In this document: one piece after another, positions 57,290-64,000 of the stretch
Position numbering within the stretch: position 1 is the stretch's first letter
Layout: the number at the start of each line of letters is the position of its first letter
NCBI GenBank assembly: GCA_020091685.1
Contig: CM034603.1
Coordinates: forward strand, 6,267,848 to 6,331,847
DNA from: Lutjanus erythropterus
Taxonomy: Eukaryota > Chordata > Actinopteri > Lutjaniformes > Lutjanidae
DNA: 64,000 nt
Direction of reading: 5' to 3'
The notes under the pieces: generated by a model
Databases searched by the model: none
The model's input: the letters and a program-made list of their open reading frames with translations, nothing else
Told to the model about the DNA's origin: nothing
Translations under genes and position numbers: made by a program

Positions 57290-57500
57290 GTTCTGCAAAC
57301 ATTTAAGGGTAAAGTCAGTAGGATTTGTCCGAGCTGTTCATAAAAGCATCAGGACATCAACACCAACCTTTTGGGTTGGTTAAACTGTCCAGACCACAGC
57401 AAAACAATGAGGAAAAAATATGGAGATTTTCCTTAAAAAAACAATGTTTAGACTGATATTGCATAATTTCTTCCAATGCTGCAGATAATGCTTAAGATAT
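57290..57500. repeat. possible teleost interspersed repeat
   Basis: 'GGATTTGTCCGAGCTGTTCA' followed by TAAAAGCATCAGGAC and a later 'GACTGATATTGCATAATTTC' resembles a repeat that I recall in fish genomes. The evidence is only these phrases. Confidence 0.3.
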
Positions 57501-59488
57501 GGACCCAAAATAATATCAGAATTTTGGCAAGTGTCTCAACTGCCTGCAGAAGTTTAGATTTAATAAAGTTGAGTAAAATCTAATAAGAAGAGAGGAAAAA
57601 AAACTGTACAAGAAAAATCAGTCAAAGAGGCTTCCTTCCCTGAGGTGATGATGAGCCTTGGAATGAAAGTCAACTACCATGGAAACAACTGGAAAAAAAA
57701 AACACACACACACACTTTTTCTGCTATTATTTCGTGTTTCCAAATATTGCTGCTTGTCTTTTTATTACAGGGAGAATTCCCTGTAATAAACAACATTCCA
57801 GTAGTGTAGTCTGCATCTCACATATCCAAAAACTATTCTCAAAATCATCGCAATTTCAGCAATTAGGGCCAAAATATATATTGCAAAGTTACCAAGAGCC
57901 ATATGAACATATCAGTTGTGTTTATTTATTTTGTGCTGCCTCAGCCAGCAAAAGGCTGGAACGCACATATGCTGCGCACCCAAAAATGCAGAGGTCCAAA
58001 CTTTCACAGCTTATGGTCCATCTTGGATCAGTGCATCGAGCTCCCACAATACATCCCTGCCTGGGCCCTGTCACGCACCAGCTGTCCATTTCAGCATGCT
58101 CTATCTGTACACAATCCCATTATATTTCAACGCTACTTAATCTGAGAGGGAAATATGTTTAGAAAAAGACTGAATAATTTAGTTGGCCCTTAGTGAAGCA
58201 GTAGGATTATTACATTGGATAGTCATTTCCAGTGGAGATGGGCATCAGCAGTATAACCTGGCTCATCAGGGAGCGTTTTCAGCCCAGGACTGCTGACAAA
58301 GCTTCCGCCAGAAATAGCTCATGACTTGCAATTTAGACCGGACAAGAGCGAGGATCATTTTAGAATAACACGATGCCACTCTCTCTCTCTCTCGCTCTGT
58401 CCCTCCCTCCGTCTCTCCGATTTCTGAGATATAGACCTGTTCAGCCTGATGAGATATTGGGCTGCACAAATAAACCTGACCGGGACTTGAATTTTGATCA
58501 CTTAACTTGTTATTTTCAAGGTGTTTCCTTCACTAAAATGTCTTTGTTTTTGTTTTGTTTTTTTCACTTCCCTTTTGTTAGACATCTCTGGTGGGCGGCA
58601 CTGCCTCTGACAGGGATAGCAATTTAGGATAAAGACAAAATCACCAGGGAGCGGATAGTTTTACAGTAACATGCAATTGTGCGTTTTAGCTTGAACAAAA
58701 TCCCCTCACAAGTTCAGAAAATTCATAAACACTCAGACACCACTGTCTCTCTCTTCCTCATTTTAACCATTGTATCTGGTATCCATCAAAAATTCATAGA
58801 AACATGCAAGTTAATGCTCATTTTCAAGGGAGACACTGGGCAATTAGTGTAAAAATATAAGATATCACCATGCATGAAACTTCTTTGGTTGATTATTTAC
58901 ATTAAGACAACTATTTTATGCATTACACAATTGTACAATTGTATGATGGTACTTTATAATTAAATGTGTTTTAATTTGGATATATTTTTCAGAGGATATA
59001 TCTGAACATTAGATAAAGCCAGGTTAAGAACTCTTTTTTAATTTGCTGACAGTAAAAGGTTTTTACTGAGAGTATTTTGGATTTGTCTTTTTATCACTCC
59101 CTAACTCAGAAAATACTGTCACCAGCAATAAAAATATATTTTTGAAACAACATTTTTTACGTTAAAAAAAAAACACCACCGGAATAAAGATATTATGGTA
59201 TGTAACTGGAGACTGGGGTGTATAAATGCTACTGAAGTGGAGATGTCTCACACTGGCTCACAGTGTGAGAAAAAAGGTCATTTTGAGAGAATGGCCTTTA
59301 AAAATATGTATTGTAAAATTCCACACATTTTGCAAGACATTACAGGTGAAAGGAGGAACTTGAATTCTTACATTAAGTCAATTATTGTTGGGATTTCAAG
59401 TTTTCTGATTTCAGGGGTGTGGAATATGACACTGCCTTGTAGCTGGGGGACGGTGTGAACCAGGCAACATCACAGATTTCTCACAGAC
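57501..59488. other. gene-free stretch
   Basis: Mostly AT-rich unique DNA, with a (CT)-rich tract at 58378-58420. The 142-codon frame at 57734-58162 is the longest + strand frame in the window. It has no signal, domain, splice context or recognised homologue, and two other frames of the same strand are also open there, so it looks like chance. Confidence 0.45.
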
Positions 59489-59496
59489 TTTAAGGG

Positions 59497-59916
59497 CAGG
59501 GGTCTGCAACCTGCCACATGTTGCCCTTTTACCCCGCTCCAGTGGCTCCCTGTGGCTTTGACAAAAAGTTATATGGAAAGTAATAATAACAAATTAATAA
59601 TAATCAATACATTTTAAGTTTAATTTATCATTGTCGTAGGACTGAGGTGGTTCTTACTTTCCCCAATTGTGAAAATGTGTAGCTTTTACAATAAATAAAT
59701 TAAAAAAGGTTTTAATTCTAAGTTTTAATATTTTGTCAATTAAAATGCCTACATCTATTGATCAGTGCCTTTTCCTCTAAATTTTGCTGCTGGCTACTCT
59801 CAAGTCTCCCTAGGCTAGCTATGGATGCCAAATCCAAAAAAGAGAAGTATATAAAATATTTTTAATATTTTTTGGCCAAAAATTGCTCTTTTGAGAGTAA
59901 AGGTTGCAGACCTTTG
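59497..59916. mobile_element. hAT-type MITE with 8-bp target duplication
   Basis: The left end CAGGGGTCTGCAACCT and the reverse complement of the right end CAAAGGTCTGCAACCT match at 14 of 16 positions. TTTAAGGG (59489-59496) and TTTTAGGG (59917-59924) form an 8-bp target duplication with one difference. These are hAT/Charlie hallmarks. At 420 bp it cannot encode a transposase. A short frame from 59821 (ATG GAT GCC AAA TCC AAA AAA) could be the remains of a transposase start, with a stop soon after, but this is speculative. Confidence 0.8.
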
Positions 59917-62154
59917 TTTTAGGGGGTAGAATTACAGGATTTCTCTGGAAAATTCCAAATAACATCTGTCACAATGAACACTACAGACTGGGACGAGAAT
60001 CAGTTAATACTACAGGATAATAAAGTGACTGTACATTTAATTTATTAACTCAAAAAAGTACATTTACTGTTTAAGAACAGTTAAAAATTACAAATCATGG
60101 CAGCACCAGACAACTGTCTTTGGCTCATAGCGTTGCATTAAATTCTCCATAACAGTTTGTGTCAGAATCTCTGTTAATTTGTCATGGTGTTTAGTGTGAA
60201 GCCGAGCGTGTCACTGCTGTCATATCTTATTAATAGTGTGTTACAGTGTTGGGAGATCGGAGGTGTTTGGTATATTCTTTATTAGCTCTAATCCAATCAG
60301 GTCTGCCTGGTATTCACATGCGTTTACCCTCACCAACGCTCCCAGCCATTTCCCATATTTATGACACAGAGGTTGCACTTATTTCGCTTTTCTTCCTCTG
60401 AAGGGAAATTATTTTCAAATAAAATATGAATCAACAGGGAGACTTGGCTCCTCGTGCCTATTTTGCAGTGCACAGGCTCCAGCAGGGAAGTGCAGCTGAA
60501 TGGGGTGTCAGGGTGAAATAAACACGCGACAGAGATCCGGAGAGTGTTTGTTCAGCTCCGTCACATGCACTCAAGGTGGTGCTCAAAACGGGAGGGTTGA
60601 TAGGTCCCCTGTTATCCATCCGTCCTACATGATACCGTACAGCAGCCGCTGCTGTAGCCTATCCTTCCCAGACGTCCTCTGTGACAGTTAACTCTCAGGT
60701 ATTTCTTTTGCTTCAGGCAACACTGAGCTCACTTGTTGGGAGTTATGAGGTGTCAGGCTGGACAACTTCACTGCAAGTGTAAAAAGATTATTTCTTCTTT
60801 GGAATGTGTAGGCAGGAGCAGCACATAAAGTTATTCTTAGAAGAATAATGAAAAATTCTGGGTTTTACGCCAAAAACACCATCTGTCGAGTAAAAGAAAA
60901 CATGCTTGTCTAAATTAAAGGCATGTTCATGGATGTGCTTTTAGTTACAGCTATTTTAACTTTACCTTTAATCTGAAAGTCTCCATTGGCTTAAAGGGCA
61001 GCCAAGGCAGATTGTGCCATAACACCTCTTGCCTGTAACCAATACAAAATTTAATAAAAAAGAAATATCCCAGCTGGGAAAATACAGCATAAGAAACATG
61101 AGACCAACATTTCCTCAAGATGCTCACACTCAGGGCGCCAATTTAATGTATCGATCAACTTTGTGCTATTTTACTATCATGCTTCAACATGGGAGCAGTG
61201 GAGGAAAGTGTAGGGTAAGCATGGAGGTTGTAGCTATGTAACATTAACCATATTGATCATGGTGAGGGGGGAAGAAAAAAATGTTTGTGGTTTATATATC
61301 ATCCCCTGGTGTGCTCGCTGTGCGCTGCAACACAGTATGTCAAACGCTTCTACAAGCTGAAAGGATGTGGAAAGAAGAAATGTTGTTAATGCGTAAATGT
61401 GTTTTACAGTAATAACCTGCTCAATACTGAGAAATAGCCTTTGTTTCTGCAACGAACAGAAATAGATCAGCGTGACAGTTCTTTATAAAAGTCATTAAAT
61501 CACTGTGCCGAGGTCCTTGAGGAGTAACTCTTACCATTGTTATCTCATCCAACATGTGACAATGGCAACAAAATCACCACTATTCAATCCTGTCTTCTAG
61601 AAAATATGTTTATATATTACTAATTATCTTCTGTTTTGCAGGAAAAAGTAATGAAAACTAAGTAATTGCTGTTGGGATATTCCACTGCACCAAAAGTGAG
61701 GCTCTAACTGGGCATTGCATCAGGTAGTCCACATGTTTTAATTCTGGGACACATTTTGTCTGAAATTGCAAGTGCAATACAATTAGTGGAAATGATCAGT
61801 TTGGAAAAAAAAAGGTAAAGTCATGATTATATGATATTTATTGAGGTCTGTGCAAAGCAAACATGTTTTCTTTTACCGGGAGAACAAGATTTTTTTTTTT
61901 TTCTCACACATTTTTCAGTTTTAAAAAAATTGCGATTTGGTTCTAGCACTTGCACTTGGCCATACTGTCATTTTATTGCAAATGTGTTTGATTGTGCAGC
62001 CCTGGTCTGCACTGATGTTTTCAATAAATAACCACAATCTCTCCAGCTGACCAGAAAAAAAGGTTGTATAGGTTGTCTGTGCAAGCAGCTTATTACAACC
62101 CATTTTTATGCAGAGGCAGAAAGAGTTCTGAAAATCTGTGCACAAGCACTGTGA
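59917..62154. other. gene-free stretch; candidate block 60180-60520
   Basis: 60180-60520 is complex and CpG-bearing, with no repeats, so it is a candidate conserved non-coding element. The rest is AT-rich. At about 61989-62005 a phrase GATTGTGCAGCCCTGG resembles the terminus of a known fish element family (CCAGGGCTGCACAAT on the other strand), but its partner end was not found. No supported gene. Confidence 0.35.
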
Positions 62155-62250
62155 CATTACTGAAGTAAAAGTCAACTACAAGTAAAACTACCTGTGTTAA
62201 AAAATACTTAAAAGTACAAACTACTTAGAGAATCAGCTACTTTTTAACCG
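62155..62250. repeat. teleost interspersed repeat fragment ('AAGTAAAAGTAC' family)
   Basis: 'ACTGAAGTAAAAGTCAACTA', CAAGTAAAACTACCTGTGTT, AAAAATACTTAAAAGTACAA follow the order of the family to which 19295-19425 belongs, in a different part of it. Class is uncertain. Confidence 0.5.
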
Positions 62251-62387
62251 TTTATATTTAACGCCTTATCAGTATCAGGCATTCAGTTGCATCTTGTTGA
62301 GAGTTTTCAGTCTGTATATCAGGGTTTGCGATCAGTCTCACTGGCTACAAAAATGCAGATGAAAGGTTTGGATATGAATTGAATTTG
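62251..62387. other. spacer before the Tc1 remnant
   Basis: Unique AT-rich DNA. Nothing is recognised. Confidence 0.35.
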
Positions 62388-62389
62388 TA

Positions 62390-63395
62390 CACTGCTTGGC
62401 CAAAAAAAAAAAGTCTCCACCTGGATTTAACTAAGCAAATCAATAAGCGTCTTTCATTGGATAATTACTGCAGTGATGAATATGTTTCAGTTGGCAATAA
62501 GTTATTTAACTCTAACTGATGCAGTGAGGAGCTTCTCATTTCTTAAACAACCTTGTCAGAAGACATATCCTGTGGTTGTGGAAAATATGTTACTGTGTTT
62601 CAGTAGAGCCAAATTATCGTCCTGCATCAAACAAAGAAAACAAGTGAGGAGACTGAAGTTACTAAAACTAGGTTAAGAAGTGTCCAACACATTATTAAAA
62701 CCTGGAAGGATAGTGGTGAAGCATCATCTTCAAGGAAGACGTGATTGGACAAAAATCTTCAGTGATCGTGATCAGAGCATTTCCACATGCAAAATGTGAA
62801 GAGAACTCAAGGGATTGGGACTAAACGGCTGTGGAGCCTTAAGAAAACCACTTATCAGTGAGACTGTAAAAAAAAAAAATCTTTAATTTGCTGGGGAGCA
62901 TAAAGATTGGACTCTGGAGCGATGGAGAAAGGTCATGTGGTCTGATGAGTCCAGGTTTACCCTGGTCCAGGGAGCAGTGTTATGATCTGGGGTTGCTTGA
63001 GTTGCTCAGGTCGAGGTTCAGCAACATTATGTGTCCAAAAAATGAGGTCAGCTCACTACCTGAATATACTGAATGGACTTTTTTCTTCACTGATGAAATG
63101 GGTATATTCCAAGATGACAATGTCAGGATTCATGGGGCTCAAACACCGAAAGAGTGTTTCAGGGAGCATGAGACATCATTTTCACACATGGATTGTCCAC
63201 CACAGTCCAGACCTGAACCCCACTGAGAATCTTTGGGACTTTACGCAGCGGCTGGACTCTCCCATCATCAATACAAGACCTTGGTGAAAAATTAATGCAA
63301 CCCTGGGCAGAAATAAATGTTGTCACATTGCATAAGCTTATTAAAATGAGGCCATGGAGAGTGCATGCTGTAATCAAAGCTGAAGGCGCTCTTAT
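62390..63395 (+). pseudogene. Tc1-like DNA transposon, decayed and truncated
   Basis: The left terminal repeat starts at TACACTGCTTGGCC after TA at 62388-62389. The ancestral transposase start would be near 62553, where the codon is now TTG. The DDE catalytic region is visible but split by frameshifts. The first Asp is in VMWSDESRF (Asp codon 62944). The second is in GIFQDDN (Asp codons 63113-63118). The Glu is in [10 protein letters not shown] (63225-63227) in another frame, with a one-base shift close to 63203. Compared with the family as I remember it, two internal deletions removed part of the DNA-binding linker (near 62760) and the part between the first Asp and MIWGC (near 62972). The right terminal repeat is absent. 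The element is inactive. The remaining right part (AATTAATGCAACCCTGGGCA) is typical of the family. Confidence 0.85.
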
Positions 63396-64000
63396 ATGTG
63401 CAGTATATGTTGAATTTTCATGTGTGAAACAGTCACACATGTGAAATATTTAGACAGGAGACAGGGACGCTGTGTGTCACTGATAAGATAGTTGTGGGTA
63501 CTACTATAAAATATGTCAAGTGATCATATAAGTGATTTTTCAGCCGCTCTATACAGCTGGATGGTTATTTAATCTTAACGACCCTCCTACATCTCTTAAG
63601 GGACTTAAATGGCAGCAGATAGACCCAGCTTTAGATTATTAAAAGGTCCACCTTTGTACTTAGCCGGCTTATTGTGAGAAGTAACTTTATTACCAGTCTT
63701 CTCATTAAATATTGTGTGAGGTGACCAGGGTGGCACAATAAATCAGAGTTGTCCAGTTTCCACATATTCCTAATGCAATACCTCAGTGTTGTGCGGTACA
63801 TTTTCTGCTCAGGATGTTGCCAAGAACAATAAATTGGCCTAAACGCAGCCAGACTCAGCATTGTTTTAATAAAAGATAATATACTTGAAGGCAACTACAG
63901 AATGTGTTGGGGAAGATACCAAACTATCTCTTCACTCATCTCTGTTCACAGGGTTCCTGGCAGTGTTTTCTTTGCCACAAATAATGCAGTGATATGCAGA
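63396..64000. other. gene-free end of the window
   Basis: Unique, AT-rich sequence with no supported gene. The 87-codon minus-strand frame at 63631-63894 has no recognised domain and no splice context. Confidence 0.45.

Noticed and set aside
57734..58162. Plus-strand open frame of 142 codons
   Set aside because: Overlaps two other open frames on the same strand, has no domain or signal that I recognise, and no flanking splice-site pair supports it.
61989..62005. Terminus-like phrase GATTGTGCAGCCCTGG as a complete transposon
   Set aside because: Only one end resembles a known fish element. I found neither a matching left end nor an 8-bp duplication (the nearest candidate differs at two positions and is not followed by a terminal repeat).
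62888..63226. 112-codon frame as an intact transposase gene
   Set aside because: It contains only part of the DDE domain. The first Asp and the Glu are in other frames, a frameshift lies near 63203, and the right end of the element is gone.

Overview
The window looks like non-coding nuclear DNA from a ray-finned fish, most likely a percomorph teleost. The grounds are the mix of mobile-element remnants: a decayed Tc1 transposon with the fish-type DDE domain, a teleost L1/Tx1-like LINE fragment, several small hAT-type elements, a tRNA-derived SINE-like repeat, and many short interspersed sequences I recognise as recurrent in teleost genomes. Dinucleotide microsatellites are common. There are no operons, ribosome binding sites or long open frames. 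Species and chromosomal position cannot be read from the sequence.

I find no protein-coding gene that can be defended. Every open frame is short (166 codons at most), begins at an arbitrary ATG, and lies in low-complexity DNA, tandem repeats or transposon remnants. One 132-base interval (20591-20722) has a good acceptor, a GTAAGT donor and an open frame; it is listed only as a speculative exon. No tRNA, rRNA, recognisable microRNA or CRISPR array was seen. The window is therefore intergenic DNA or part of a very large intron.

Layout. 1-6.6 kb: mostly unique, with old repeat fragments. 6.7-7.3 kb: GC-richer, complex sequence that may be conserved non-coding DNA. 7.8-9.0 kb: two direct copies of one repeat flanking a second transposon remnant. 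9.3-13.3 kb: microsatellites, purine-rich DNA and candidate conserved blocks. 14.3-18.6 kb: three repeat structures in a row (a ~70-bp minisatellite, a 1.16-kb element with a ~56-bp internal array, and a 1.17-kb MITE-like element). 18.7-27.4 kb: candidate regulatory blocks between scattered repeats, strongest at 26.5-27.4 kb. 27.5-28.2 kb: a second, inverted copy of the 56-bp-array element. 29-32 kb: a long AT microsatellite, a hAT MITE with a perfect 8-bp target duplication, and a SINE-like repeat. 34-42.8 kb: a 42-bp minisatellite, an L1 fragment, a cluster of interspersed repeats and a ~180-bp tandem array. 43-44 kb: another candidate conserved block. 46.0-47.8 kb: a five-unit tandem array with units of about 290-390 bp. 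51.4-56.1 kb: two hAT-like elements carrying the same 42-bp minisatellite as 34 kb, with duplicated repeats between them. 59.5-59.9 kb: another hAT MITE. 62.4-63.4 kb: the Tc1 remnant.

The most unusual content is the set of small DNA transposons that carry their own internal tandem arrays: a 42-bp family seen three times and a 56-bp family seen twice in opposite orientation. Statements about target duplications, terminal repeats and copies within the window come from the sequence. Names of element classes rest on remembered family features and are marked where uncertain. Conserved non-coding calls are inference only and need cross-species alignment.
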